Positions 23,057 to 31,267 of a stretch of 64,000 nucleotides of DNA are shown piece by piece (the stretch's first letter is position 1; each line of letters starts with the position of its first letter). A program made the position numbers and the translations under genes. This stretch comes from a virus. The notes beneath the pieces were generated by a model that ran no database searches, was not told the origin of the DNA, and saw nothing but the letters and a program-made list of their open reading frames with translations. The DNA is taken from IMG/VR virus record IMGVR_UViG_3300009093_000034, positions 218,632-282,631 of that record. One strand, 5' to 3'.

Positions 23057-23376
23057 CATTTCACGAAAAGTACTTGAAGCTGATAAGGTACAGTGAAGAT
23101 GTAGCTCAGCTGGATCTTCATTATCCTAAGTTGACTAGGGGGTTACTAGACATTGAGTCTATCTACTCAGACGAAGTGTATTATTGTCATTTGAATTGTT
23201 GTTCAGAGTTCTTAAAAAGAATAATTTCCGGTCCAGGAGAAAAACCTAAGAACATCAGCAAAGAACAAATGACCAAACTCTATAAAGAGTGTTGTAGGCC
23301 CTTCAAGATTATTCTCCAACAGAAATTTTCCTTTGAGATGCAAAATCTGGGTTTACTCGTATTCGAGAATTTATAA
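23053..23376 (+). CDS. hypothetical protein, tandem paralog A
   Basis: A 107-residue helical protein. It shares LLD-x2-S-x-YSDEVY in the middle and F-x2-IL-x2-KF-x2-EMQ-x2-G at the end with the next gene product, so the two arose by tandem duplication. Cys-rich centre (LNCCSEF, ECCRPF) absent in the paralog. Function unknown. Confidence 0.6.
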   Translation: MTFHEKYLKLIRYSEDVAQLDLHYPKLTRGLLDIESIYSDEVYYCHLNCCSEFLKRIISGPGEKPKNISKEQMTKLYKECCRPFKIILQQKFSFEMQNLGLLVFENL

Positions 23377-23377
23377 A

Positions 23378-23680
23378 ATGACACACGAAAATTTTACCTA
23401 TTTGAGATTAAACTCAGATATTGTACACGCCCTGTTCTCAGAGTTTTCTCAAAAGACTGAAGAGTTGTTGGACTGTGATTCGTTCTACTCTGATGAGGTT
23501 TACCAGGCCTTTGAAAGAGAGACACATCATCGGTACTCATATTCTAGCCTGAAGTACATGGAAGGCGGTTCTGATGAAGAGTGTGAACTCTATCGGAAAA
23601 GAATGCTCTTAGCTAGAGAAAACTTTGAGAATATCCTCAGAAAAAAGTTTGCATGGGAAATGCAAACAATAGGAGTTTGA
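23378..23680 (+). CDS. hypothetical protein, tandem paralog B
   Basis: Start at ATG 23378 just after the preceding stop. 100 residues, paralog of the upstream gene (shared YSDEVY and KFAWEMQTIG region). An 11/12 copy of the promoter motif (TCAGATATTGTA, 23414-23425) lies inside it. Function unknown. Confidence 0.6.
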   Translation: MTHENFTYLRLNSDIVHALFSEFSQKTEELLDCDSFYSDEVYQAFERETHHRYSYSSLKYMEGGSDEECELYRKRMLLARENFENILRKKFAWEMQTIGV

Positions 23681-23682
23681 AC

Positions 23683-24612
23683 ATGCGCAAGTTTTTGGTG
23701 CTGGTAGGAATCTTGTTCCTTCTGGCTTCGGTTGACGCTTTCGCCAAGGGCGGATTTAGTTCTGGAGGTGGACGTTCGTTCTCTTCCTCTTCTTCCATCC
23801 GTCTCAGCAGCCCGTCAAGGTCTCTCAGTAGCCCTTCCCTCAAGTTGGGAAGTAGCCCCAGTCGTCCGTCTCTGATCAAGTCCCCGAGTCTTTCGGGTTC
23901 GACCGGATCGAGTGGTTTGTCAAGCACAGGCTCTTTGAAGCTCAGTGGTAATGGTTTCACTAAGACCACGAACCCTTTCACTGCAAGGCCTGCTACTTCG
24001 ACCACCTCGACTCTGTCGTTGAACGGTGGACGCTCTACCACTTCGACCATCCCTCTGGTTGGTTATCCCAGGTCTCTCTATACTCCTTCAGTTTCTGTGG
24101 GTGTAGGGATCGGCGTTCCTCCTCCGTATTACTACGGACACACTCGTGGCGGTTTGGTCATTGTTCCTACCCTCTACGATACCCAGTACGCCTACTTTCC
24201 TCACTACTACGGTTACGGAACTGCCCTCCCCGTCGTGAACACTTACGACAATAACGGTTACCAGGAAGCTGTGTTCAATTTCGACAATGTCGGTACCATC
24301 AAGGTTGCCGCTTACCAGCCTGTTGATTCTCTTCAGCAGACCGACAAGGGAGTGATCATCACTCTCAAGGGAACCCCGTACACCTTCGAAGCTAAGAAGG
24401 CCAACTGGCTGTTCTTCTACGCCGATACCCAGACCGTTAAGGTTGCCAACGGTATCGTGTCCTCCTCTGGTCTCGATTGGGGAGCAGCGATCTTCGGAGG
24501 AATCCTTTTGATTCTGGTGTTGATCGTGGTCCTCTCTGTTGTTGGTTACTTCATTAAGGAGTGGCTTCAGAACAGAGAGTACGACAACCGTACGACCTTC
24601 GGAAGGTGGTAA
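23683..24612 (+). CDS. exported Ser-rich protein with C-terminal membrane anchor
   Basis: Start at ATG 23683 with AGGAG 7 bases upstream. 309 residues: signal peptide (about 1-22, cut after VDAFA), a Gly/Ser tract (GGFSSGGGRSFSSSSS), then a Ser/Thr/Pro-rich low-complexity stretch to about 125, a Tyr-rich globular domain (130-250) and a membrane helix at about 265-290 with a short cytoplasmic tail. It should reside in the inner membrane facing the periplasm. Could act in superinfection exclusion or envelope remodelling; no family assigned. GC-rich codons. Confidence 0.7.
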   Translation: MRKFLVLVGILFLLASVDAFAKGGFSSGGGRSFSSSSSIRLSSPSRSLSSPSLKLGSSPSRPSLIKSPSLSGSTGSSGLSSTGSLKLSGNGFTKTTNPFTARPATSTTSTLSLNGGRSTTSTIPLVGYPRSLYTPSVSVGVGIGVPPPYYYGHTRGGLVIVPTLYDTQYAYFPHYYGYGTALPVVNTYDNNGYQEAVFNFDNVGTIKVAAYQPVDSLQQTDKGVIITLKGTPYTFEAKKANWLFFYADTQTVKVANGIVSSSGLDWGAAIFGGILLILVLIVVLSVVGYFIKEWLQNREYDNRTTFGRW

Positions 24613-24614
24613 CC

Positions 24615-24866
24615 GTGGACAACAACACTCAGAAGTACTTCATCGCTTCCTACCTTTCCTACGCGAACATCGACGACTATGGTGACTTCACCTATACGTT
24701 GACCACGCAGGAAGTTTGGGCTGATACCCCTGAAGAGGTTGTTGGTCTCCTTGAGACCCATCACAACTTTGCTCGGGTTCGTCCCATCGACTACAACAAC
24801 ATCCAGGTCTTGGAGATCTCTCCGAAGACCGCTGAGGAGATCATCGCTCGAAGCCCGATGATCTAA
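24615..24866 (+). CDS. hypothetical protein
   Basis: Start at GTG 24615 just after the upstream stop, with AAGGTGG before it. 83 residues, alpha/beta, codon use GC-rich like its upstream neighbour. Tyr-rich N-terminus; no membrane segment. Unknown. Confidence 0.6.
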   Translation: MDNNTQKYFIASYLSYANIDDYGDFTYTLTTQEVWADTPEEVVGLLETHHNFARVRPIDYNNIQVLEISPKTAEEIIARSPMI

Positions 24867-24873
24867 GAACAAC

Positions 24874-25320
24874 ATGAGACTAAGACAGTTTGACTACACG
24901 AGCCTTGAAACCTTCTATGAGTTTGGACAAAAATACTTCAAGTCTCGTGTAGGCTCTGTTGCCGTTTTTAACAAGACCAAAAGAATCCTCCCTAGTTATA
25001 GGGAGTGGGTTCCTGATCCTTTTACCTGTGCTATGCTGGGCAAGAAGTATCAGGAACCTACTCATCTTAATTGCAATGAAGTTGATGAGAACGGGAATTG
25101 GGGTAAAGATTTATCCATTCCTTTCTCAGAGATCGAATCCCTCGAGTGGGAAGAAGTTCTACGAGAGCAAGAGAGTTGGGCCAAAGAGGAAGCTCTTTGG
25201 AGAAAGAAAAACCCTCCTCAACTAGAACTTAACTTAGACAACCCAAACCATGAACCAGACATAGAGTACATTTGTTTGTCATACGTCCCCTTCTATTCCA
25301 CAAAGGAACTCTCAGCATGA
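24874..25320 (+). CDS. hypothetical protein
   Basis: 148-residue soluble protein, acidic C-terminal half with Trp/Glu-rich helix (EWEEVLREQESWAKEEA). Overlaps the lipoprotein gene by 4 bases. No recognised family. Confidence 0.6.
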   Translation: MRLRQFDYTSLETFYEFGQKYFKSRVGSVAVFNKTKRILPSYREWVPDPFTCAMLGKKYQEPTHLNCNEVDENGNWGKDLSIPFSEIESLEWEEVLREQESWAKEEALWRKKNPPQLELNLDNPNHEPDIEYICLSYVPFYSTKELSA

Positions 25321-25661
25321 AATTTATCGTCTTAGCCCTTTTTCTTGTCTTAACTTCTTGCGGAGGACACCCTCCAGTTTCGACCTTAAGTCCCCAACAA
25401 AAACTTCAACTCTTGGATAGACGATGGTGGGGAGATGGCTTCGGACAGTCTTATGACTACACCTTTAGTGAAAGATTGTCTCTTCTGACTCCTCCTGTGA
25501 TCTTCTACAAAGAAGCGCCCATCGTGAGCAGAGGAGTCTCGGATTATACTAAGGTCTATCTTCAAGACGCCAACGGTGCAATCCTTACGATGAGCTTTCC
25601 GTTAGAAGATGCGTGGTTGAAAGCCTTCAAGGTTGGCGACGTGATTGTAAAGGAAAAGTGA
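25317..25661 (+). CDS. small lipoprotein
   Basis: Start at ATG 25317 (ATGA overlap). 114 residues with a lipoprotein signal: MKF, hydrophobic core, lipobox LTSC with Cys15 as the lipidated residue. The mature part is about 100 residues of mixed strands and helices, placed at the inner or outer membrane of a Gram-negative host. It could be an outer-membrane spanin-like or exclusion lipoprotein; neither is shown by sequence. Confidence 0.7.
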   Translation: MKFIVLALFLVLTSCGGHPPVSTLSPQQKLQLLDRRWWGDGFGQSYDYTFSERLSLLTPPVIFYKEAPIVSRGVSDYTKVYLQDANGAILTMSFPLEDAWLKAFKVGDVIVKEK

Positions 25662-26515
25662 AAGTGCTTAAGTACAACGTCAATGACCGGGTGGTCATCA
25701 AGTCTTTAGAAGAAATTCAAAAGTGTGAAGAGTACTCTAATGCTAATGCAGCTGGAGAAGAAGTAGAAAGATTCATATCCGACATGGAACCATTTTGTGG
25801 TTGTGTGTTAACTATTTCATCAAAAGGATTTGAATCAGATCAAGCTCCATCCTACTCTGTTTTAGAACCTGGAGCAAGTAGATGGCATTGGCAAGATTGG
25901 ATGATCTCCCGTCTTGCTGAACATGTTGAACCAGACAAACCTTGGCCTAGGATCAAGACCATGATCATTGACCAAGGTAGAGACGACCAAGATCATCTTC
26001 GTCAAGATGAAGGAGTCTATCGTATTCGATACGATATTTCCTACATCGCTATCGCTCCTTCCAAAGACGGAGCCATCTTGATTGGAAGCCCCGTTCACAT
26101 TGAAAGTTCAGGTGATGGTGAGTACACTCTATGGGGTATCATGAGGGTGGGAACAAGACATCCTTACCCTGTCAATGACGTCCGTCACTTTAACAGTCAC
26201 TCGGATTTGAAAAAAGCTCTGGAAGGCGTCGAGGTCATCCTTGACAAGGCCTACGCAAGAAAGAAAATTGACCTTCTCCAAGCAGAGATCACGAAGCTAG
26301 AGGAAGACTACAAGCTCTACTCTATCGGAGACGATACTAGAGAAGGTCTTTTTGCTGGATATATCTCAAGTGCTGAAGAACTCTCTAAGTTCCCAGGAAT
26401 AGAGAACAGTTGGATCGAAGCCTCAATCTCTTTCAAAGGCGGAGTCAATGGTCTGAGAGATGTCAAGATCGGAGATCGTTTCAAGTTCTGGGACAAGGCA
26501 TGGCATCCACTATGA
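25658..26515 (+). CDS. hypothetical protein
   Basis: Start chosen at GTG 25658 (GTGA overlap, AAAGGA upstream); GTG 25664 is an alternative. About 285 residues, soluble, with a Trp-rich segment (SRWHWQDWMISRLAEH), a His/Asp-containing centre and a helical region near 200-230 (coiled-coil-like). It directly precedes the PP2C-like phosphatase gene with a 4-base overlap, so the two may work together. Family not recognised. Confidence 0.6.
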   Translation: MKVLKYNVNDRVVIKSLEEIQKCEEYSNANAAGEEVERFISDMEPFCGCVLTISSKGFESDQAPSYSVLEPGASRWHWQDWMISRLAEHVEPDKPWPRIKTMIIDQGRDDQDHLRQDEGVYRIRYDISYIAIAPSKDGAILIGSPVHIESSGDGEYTLWGIMRVGTRHPYPVNDVRHFNSHSDLKKALEGVEVILDKAYARKKIDLLQAEITKLEEDYKLYSIGDDTREGLFAGYISSAEELSKFPGIENSWIEASISFKGGVNGLRDVKIGDRFKFWDKAWHPL

Positions 26516-27396
26516 TTGACTATGTGATGAAACAAAAACCCAAGGCCTTCATCTGCCAAGACTACATCGTTGTCGACATCTTTGACTTCGGTGCAAAGTT
26601 TCAGATCCCTTTCATTGCCGTTACAGACGGTTGTACAGGTGGCCAAAGGACAGAGACTGGAAGCCAGTTGCTCTGTCACATCTCAAGGATCGAAACCCTC
26701 AAGTATCTTGAGGAGTGGGACCTTGGACGTCCTGACACTGGTTTTGGTCGATCAGACCTTCTTGAGATCTTGAACAGGATTCAAAACAAGTTGACAGCGA
26801 TCTCGACAGAGTTGAGCTTCAACTATGATCAGTTGCTTGCTACTCTTCAATTTCTGTTCATCATTGACAACCATGTCTATGGTATCAGGTCTGGGGACGG
26901 TGTGATGTTCACCTTCGATAAGAAGAAGATCATCAGAACCTCAGTGATCGAGTACACTCCTAACATGCCAAACTACTTGGCTTATAGAACCAACCCTGTT
27001 GCTTGGAGAGATCTTAGAACCACGGTTCATGGAGATCCTTACAGACCTTGTTTCAAAACCGTAACAACGTATGAGAGCACAGCTACCGAACCTACTACGA
27101 CAGAAGACAGACAAGACTACTTTGAGATCACTTTCATTGATGAAGAGTTAAGCCCTGATTTAACCCATATCGGACTTGCTTCCGATGGCGTTGAGTCCTA
27201 CATGAACGAGAGTTCGAATCAAGGAATTCCTGTTTGGGGTTTGATCAAAGAACTCTCTGAGATCAAGAACCCTGAAGGAAACTTCTTGGTCCGAAGATTT
27301 CAGAAGATGGACAAGGGCTATCACTCAGCTGGCTTTGAGAACAAAGACGACGTAGCTATTGCCATGATCGATCTAGAAGCTTACAGAAGACTTTGA
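26512..27396 (+). CDS. PP2C-like Ser/Thr phosphatase
   Basis: Start at ATG 26512 (overlaps previous stop). 294 residues with the PP2C order of acidic motifs: CQDYIVVD near 16-23, AVTDGCTGG near 40-48, GIRSGDGVMF in the centre, GLASDGVES later and KDDVAIAMID near the end, which would hold two metal ions. It removes phosphate from Ser/Thr residues. A protein kinase is encoded one gene downstream and a vWA protein at 20398, a set that resembles TerY-P triads. Confidence 0.75.
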   Translation: MIDYVMKQKPKAFICQDYIVVDIFDFGAKFQIPFIAVTDGCTGGQRTETGSQLLCHISRIETLKYLEEWDLGRPDTGFGRSDLLEILNRIQNKLTAISTELSFNYDQLLATLQFLFIIDNHVYGIRSGDGVMFTFDKKKIIRTSVIEYTPNMPNYLAYRTNPVAWRDLRTTVHGDPYRPCFKTVTTYESTATEPTTTEDRQDYFEITFIDEELSPDLTHIGLASDGVESYMNESSNQGIPVWGLIKELSEIKNPEGNFLVRRFQKMDKGYHSAGFENKDDVAIAMIDLEAYRRL

Positions 27397-27397
27397 C

Positions 27398-27682
27398 ATG
27401 GAACAAACTTGCGATACTTGTTTCTTTTGTAGGGACATAATTGTAGGATCCAGTTGTTTTGGAAGATGGCCAGCTAGAGAGATCACAAGTTGTATTGTAG
27501 GTCGTGAAGGCGATCGTTTTCCAAAACCTGTTCCCGTTTCTAAATCAAACACTTGTCACAAGTGGGCTTCCAAGAACGAAAAATTCAAGATTCAAAAATT
27601 GCTAGATGGTAGAGGAATTTGGACACCAGCAGAAAAATGGGTCCCACCTTATAATCCAGAGAGGTCTAAGTACTATGACTAA
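27398..27682 (+). CDS. Cys-rich hypothetical protein
   Basis: 94-residue protein with CDTCFFC at residues 5-11, two further Cys (CF, CIV) and CHKW near 53, suggesting one or two zinc sites. Sits between the phosphatase and kinase genes; overlaps the kinase start by 8 bases. Unknown. Confidence 0.6.
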   Translation: MEQTCDTCFFCRDIIVGSSCFGRWPAREITSCIVGREGDRFPKPVPVSKSNTCHKWASKNEKFKIQKLLDGRGIWTPAEKWVPPYNPERSKYYD

Positions 27683-29357
27683 AACAGTTGTCTACCAAAA
27701 CAAGAACATCGTTCTCTCTGATAGCAACTACCTCTCTGCAGGTGGAGAAGGAGAGATCTATCTCAAAGGTGGAGTGATCTTCAAGATCTACACCAAGCCT
27801 GTGAATCCTCAGCTTCTTGACAAGATCAAAGAACTCTCGGTTTTGGATCGGCCGAACATCATCAGGCCTCTAGAGTTAATCTTTGATCCAAACACAAATC
27901 AACCTGTTGGTTACACCATGGCCTACGCAGATAACAGCGTTGGTCTTCCTCTTCTCTTCACCACTTCCTTCTTAGACCGGACCAACATCAGTCTTAAGTC
28001 AATCCAAGAGTTGATCGAAGAGATGGCCAAGACCTTGGCCTTCATCCACTCGAAACAGGTCTTGGTGGTCGACCATAACGAGAACAACATTCTAGTCTCC
28101 AAGGGAAAGAAGTACACACAACCTTACTTCATCGATGTTGATAGTTGGCAGACTTCCAGGTTTCCTGCTACTGCCATCATGCCATCGATCAAGGACTTCA
28201 GAGCTTCAAAGTTTAGTGAGTTCACCGATTGGTACTCTCACGCCGTTCTCTCGTTTCAACTCTTGACAGGCATCCACCCTTACAAGGGAAAGCATGACGT
28301 CTTCAAGAACATTGAAGAACGAAGAAAGAACTTGGTCTCTGTGTTCCATAAGGATGTCCGTCTCCCAGCTTCGGTAAGAGACTTTGCCAACATCCCTCCT
28401 GCTTACCGATCATTGTATGAAGATATCTTCGACAAGGGTCTTGAGGTTCTTCCTCCAGCCATGGTCGCTACTCCTACTGTCAGAATCAAGAGAAAGTACT
28501 CGAACGTTCACTTCATCGTTGAGAAGATCCTTGAGACCAAGGAACCTATCGTCTACAGCGAGTGGATCAACGGGACTCTTGTGGCTGCCACAGAACATTA
28601 CGTCTATGTTAACAAGGTTGAGTACAACAGACCTACACCTGATGCCAAGGTTTTCTTTGGAGACGAGGGAGGTCTTTACTTTGCCTTTATGGAAAATGGA
28701 GACCTGACCATTCAGCCGGTGAAGAAAGGTGAAAATGTCAAGGACATCTATATCAAGCCTACGAAGCTCTTCACCATTGGTGGACGATTGTACGCTCTTG
28801 ATATTGGACGGCTCTATGAGTTCTCTCTTCGTGAGAAGATGAATGTCTTAATCACTGTGATGTCTCCTATGATCAACACCTTGTCTACCAAGGTTTACGA
28901 TCAAGTGGTTCACACAGAGATGTTCGGAGAGAAGTACTTCTACTGTTTGCCTGCAACCAAGACCTTCGTTCCTTTTCACGCTAAGGGTTTGAAAGAATAC
29001 AAGATCTGGGATGCTCAAATGAGAGGAACAAGACTCCAGATCATCGCTACTACGAAGACTGGTGATCCTGTCATCATCACTTATCAGCTCAGCAAGACCT
29101 GGGACAAAGGGCTCTTGATGAACCAAGAGCCTCTCCCGGCTATTCGAGAGTTGAACTCGATCACCATTGCTAATGGGATGGTAGTTGATTACGATGCAGA
29201 TGACGATCAAGTGAAGATCACAAGTGCAGACCTTACTCAAGAGAAGATCATCAAAGATGCTGGTCTTCCTCAAGGTGCTCAATTGGTTTCTGGTTCGACA
29301 AGCGTATACTACCAAGTAGACAACGAGGTCAGAAAGATCTCGATGAAACAACCATGA
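27675..29357 (+). CDS. protein kinase with C-terminal propeller-like region
   Basis: Start at ATG 27675; the frame upstream overlaps the previous gene. 560 residues. N-terminal 280: protein-kinase fold with Gly-rich SAGGEGEIY, IFKIY (VAIK-like Lys), catalytic loop VVDHNENNILV (HxD-like Asp with Asn) and FIDVDSW in place of DFG, then a Trp-Tyr-Ser-His helix. C-terminal 280: repeated strand motifs ending in aromatic residues (GTLVAATEHYVYV, GGLYFAFMENGDLTI, GGRLYALDIGRLYEF) suggesting a beta-propeller for partner binding. With the PP2C and vWA genes it may form a phospho-signalling module. Confidence 0.75.
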   Translation: MTKTVVYQNKNIVLSDSNYLSAGGEGEIYLKGGVIFKIYTKPVNPQLLDKIKELSVLDRPNIIRPLELIFDPNTNQPVGYTMAYADNSVGLPLLFTTSFLDRTNISLKSIQELIEEMAKTLAFIHSKQVLVVDHNENNILVSKGKKYTQPYFIDVDSWQTSRFPATAIMPSIKDFRASKFSEFTDWYSHAVLSFQLLTGIHPYKGKHDVFKNIEERRKNLVSVFHKDVRLPASVRDFANIPPAYRSLYEDIFDKGLEVLPPAMVATPTVRIKRKYSNVHFIVEKILETKEPIVYSEWINGTLVAATEHYVYVNKVEYNRPTPDAKVFFGDEGGLYFAFMENGDLTIQPVKKGENVKDIYIKPTKLFTIGGRLYALDIGRLYEFSLREKMNVLITVMSPMINTLSTKVYDQVVHTEMFGEKYFYCLPATKTFVPFHAKGLKEYKIWDAQMRGTRLQIIATTKTGDPVIITYQLSKTWDKGLLMNQEPLPAIRELNSITIANGMVVDYDADDDQVKITSADLTQEKIIKDAGLPQGAQLVSGSTSVYYQVDNEVRKISMKQP

Positions 29358-29458
29358 AAATCGTGAATAAGAAAAAGTCAAAACAAAAAGTTGAATTTCA
29401 AGAGATCGCTGAAGGCGTTTACCGAGTCATTCGAAAACGACCAAGGAAAAGAAAATGA
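29354..29458 (+). CDS. very small basic protein
   Basis: 34-residue ORF overlapping both neighbours by 4 bases (ATGA). Very basic (14 Lys/Arg). The tight coupling supports expression. Possible nucleic-acid-binding peptide; unknown. Confidence 0.45.
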   Translation: MKIVNKKKSKQKVEFQEIAEGVYRVIRKRPRKRK

Positions 29459-29823
29459 AAGCATCGTTTTTTACAGCAAAGGTTTTGGGGGCAGTAATTG
29501 TAGATATTGCCAGAATCGAAGAAGCTGTTAAACAACATCGTGATCTTCATGGCAGATATCTAGCTATCAGGCACGCTAAGATCGCAGATGATCCCATGTG
29601 GGATAGTTCATCTCACCAAAAGTCCACGAGTTATTCTGAGGTCTTAGAGTCTTTGATAAAGAAGAAAAATCTTCTAGAAGGAACTGACCAAGAAAAGATC
29701 TCCATCAGTGAAAATGAGTACGACGAGATCTTTACTCAAGAGTATCCTCTTCTTCATACTGAAGACTTCGTAAAACACATTGAAGCAATTGAAGGAAAGT
29801 TGGAAAAAACTAAAAGGTCTTGA
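29455..29823 (+). CDS. hypothetical helical protein
   Basis: 122-residue protein, mostly helical, slightly acidic, with an N-terminal hydrophobic stretch too short and polar for a membrane helix. Its stop overlaps the next promoter motif. Unknown. Confidence 0.6.
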   Translation: MKASFFTAKVLGAVIVDIARIEEAVKQHRDLHGRYLAIRHAKIADDPMWDSSSHQKSTSYSEVLESLIKKKNLLEGTDQEKISISENEYDEIFTQEYPLLHTEDFVKHIEAIEGKLEKTKRS

Positions 29824-29832
29824 GATATTGTA
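29821..29832 (+). promoter_or_regulatory. TGAGATATTGTA promoter motif
   Basis: An exact 12-mer overlapping the preceding stop codon, followed by GCAAGGAG and ATG 29853. Confidence 0.7.
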
Positions 29833-29852
29833 CTCCGCAAGGAGTACCGAAA

Positions 29853-30653
29853 ATGGGCCAAACGAGCTATGGACGTGTAAAGGCTGAGATGGACATCGGA
29901 ACCTCGATGCCCTCCGGTCGCATGATCAAGGAAGGAACTCTCGGAGAGATTGTGTCTTTCGACGACAACAGTCTTACTGTCAAGTTCAAGGGTCATGGTC
30001 CTCTTCATTCTTTCGATCGCGGAAGCTATATGCTTCGCTATGCTCCTCGGCTCGCTTCTCACGGCACTCTCGACGCGGTCGAGATCATCACCATATTCGG
30101 TATTTCGGACAAAGCATGGGAACGTCTTCCCAGCCTCTACAAGCATCTTCGCTTGAGCCGTACAACGGCTTCCAAGAGAGGTTTCTACGACCGTCTGGTG
30201 GAGTACAACAAGCCGATCAGTGACCATATCCATGGTGCTCTGACGGATGCAGGTTTTGCCAATGGCGAGCCTGCTAAGAACACACCTGAAGCGAACCCTG
30301 ATGCTGCTTTTTGGTGGGCTTTGTACAACACCTGGTGCAACATTGTCTACTCCCCCAACCACATGTCCATCCATCCCAACCATCACTCGACGGCTTTCGA
30401 TCGTAACGAAGCCCTGATCGCCGAGATTGAGTATCTCATCGATTCGATGGAGCTGATTGGCAAGACCAAGAAGTTCATTCGTAAGATGATCGATACTGAT
30501 TTCTACGAGAACGGGGTTCACGATCCTCGAGACCAGAAGAACCGCCTTGTGGCCTTGATTCAGGCTTACCTGAAGATCGAGATCAATCAGGCTCACAAGT
30601 TCCTCAAGGATCACTTCCCTGAGATCGACGCTAAGATCGGCGGAGAGTGGTGA
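29853..30653 (+). CDS. hypothetical protein, strongly expressed type
   Basis: Start at ATG 29853 with AAGGAG 7 bases upstream. 266 residues: a small beta-rich N-terminal part (about 15-60, EGTLGEIVSFDDNSLTVKFKGHG), then helices with an aromatic/His cluster (WWALYNTWCNIVYSPNHMSIHPNHH, about 150-175). The N-terminal part looks like an SH3-type barrel. GC-rich codons and an own promoter motif suggest high expression. No family recognised. Confidence 0.65.
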   Translation: MGQTSYGRVKAEMDIGTSMPSGRMIKEGTLGEIVSFDDNSLTVKFKGHGPLHSFDRGSYMLRYAPRLASHGTLDAVEIITIFGISDKAWERLPSLYKHLRLSRTTASKRGFYDRLVEYNKPISDHIHGALTDAGFANGEPAKNTPEANPDAAFWWALYNTWCNIVYSPNHMSIHPNHHSTAFDRNEALIAEIEYLIDSMELIGKTKKFIRKMIDTDFYENGVHDPRDQKNRLVALIQAYLKIEINQAHKFLKDHFPEIDAKIGGEW

Positions 30654-30718
30654 AAGTCCTTTTGATCGTTGTGATCCTCTTGATTCTTTCTCCGATCCAC
30701 ATTCACATTTCGTTCTAA
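30650..30718 (+). CDS. tiny hydrophobic peptide
   Basis: 22-residue ORF from GTG 30650 overlapping the previous stop (GTGA), with GGAGAG upstream. Almost entirely Leu, Ile, Val, so a single membrane helix. Plausible but too short to be sure. Confidence 0.4.
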   Translation: MKVLLIVVILLILSPIHIHISF

Positions 30719-30731
30719 GAGGTTTTTCATT

Positions 30732-30863
30732 ATGGCCAAACAACCGAAACGTGAAAGACTTTGGAACTTTGTAGAAGATCTTTCTAACTTTCTTTATTCG
30801 TTTGGAGATCTCCTTCCTGCTATTATCCAGTGGATCGTCTCTATCTTTGAAAACTTTTCGTAA
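30732..30863 (+). CDS. small amphipathic/membrane-associated protein
   Basis: 43-residue ORF at ATG 30732 after AAGAGG. Basic start, then Phe/Leu/Ile-rich stretch (16-43) that could lie in or on the membrane. Unknown. Confidence 0.5.
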   Translation: MAKQPKRERLWNFVEDLSNFLYSFGDLLPAIIQWIVSIFENFS

Positions 30864-30874
30864 AGGCTAACACC

Positions 30875-31267
30875 ATGGATTCCAGAATCGAAGAACTGAT
30901 TGATTATTGTTTTTCTCTTGGTCAAGGTGGTTGGAACAACACCGAAGACAAAACCTATTACATGACTCAGGCTCTGGCAAAAGCCAAGGAGTTGAAACTG
31001 AATCCTCTTCCTGGTCCAGCTTTCGCGGCCTCGAGTCCTGAGTACGAACCCGACTATGCTTTTACTCGTGAAGAGCAGATCGGAAAGTTCGCGGTAGATG
31101 CTACCGACTTGGAAGAGCTTCCCATGGGGGAGTGGAAAAAAGTTCTCGAAGCTTATGAGCATTTTGGACGAGTGAAGGCTCTTCAGGTCGCCTACGGCCT
31201 CAAAGAGTGGACCTACAAAGAAACAGTTCGAGCTGTAGACAGGATCATCTATCGAGGTAAGGTATGA
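30875..31267 (+). CDS. hypothetical protein
   Basis: 130-residue helical protein with a Pro/Ala linker near 45-57 separating two helical parts. AAAGGC upstream; 4-base overlap with the next gene. Unknown. Confidence 0.6.
   Translation: MDSRIEELIDYCFSLGQGGWNNTEDKTYYMTQALAKAKELKLNPLPGPAFAASSPEYEPDYAFTREEQIGKFAVDATDLEELPMGEWKKVLEAYEHFGRVKALQVAYGLKEWTYKETVRAVDRIIYRGKV

Noticed and set aside
23414-23425. TCAGATATTGTA, 11/12 match to the promoter motif
   Set aside because: It lies inside a coding region with no start codon or ribosome site just downstream; it may be chance, though a role for the gene at 23683 cannot be excluded.
26410-26511. Upstream extension of the PP2C-like gene
   Set aside because: The extension overlaps the preceding gene by over 100 bases and lacks a ribosome site; ATG 26512 gives the normal 4-base coupling.
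29754-30743. 329-residue minus-strand ORF
   Set aside because: It is antisense to the plus-strand gene at 29853, which has its own promoter motif and ribosome site; no supporting features on the minus strand.
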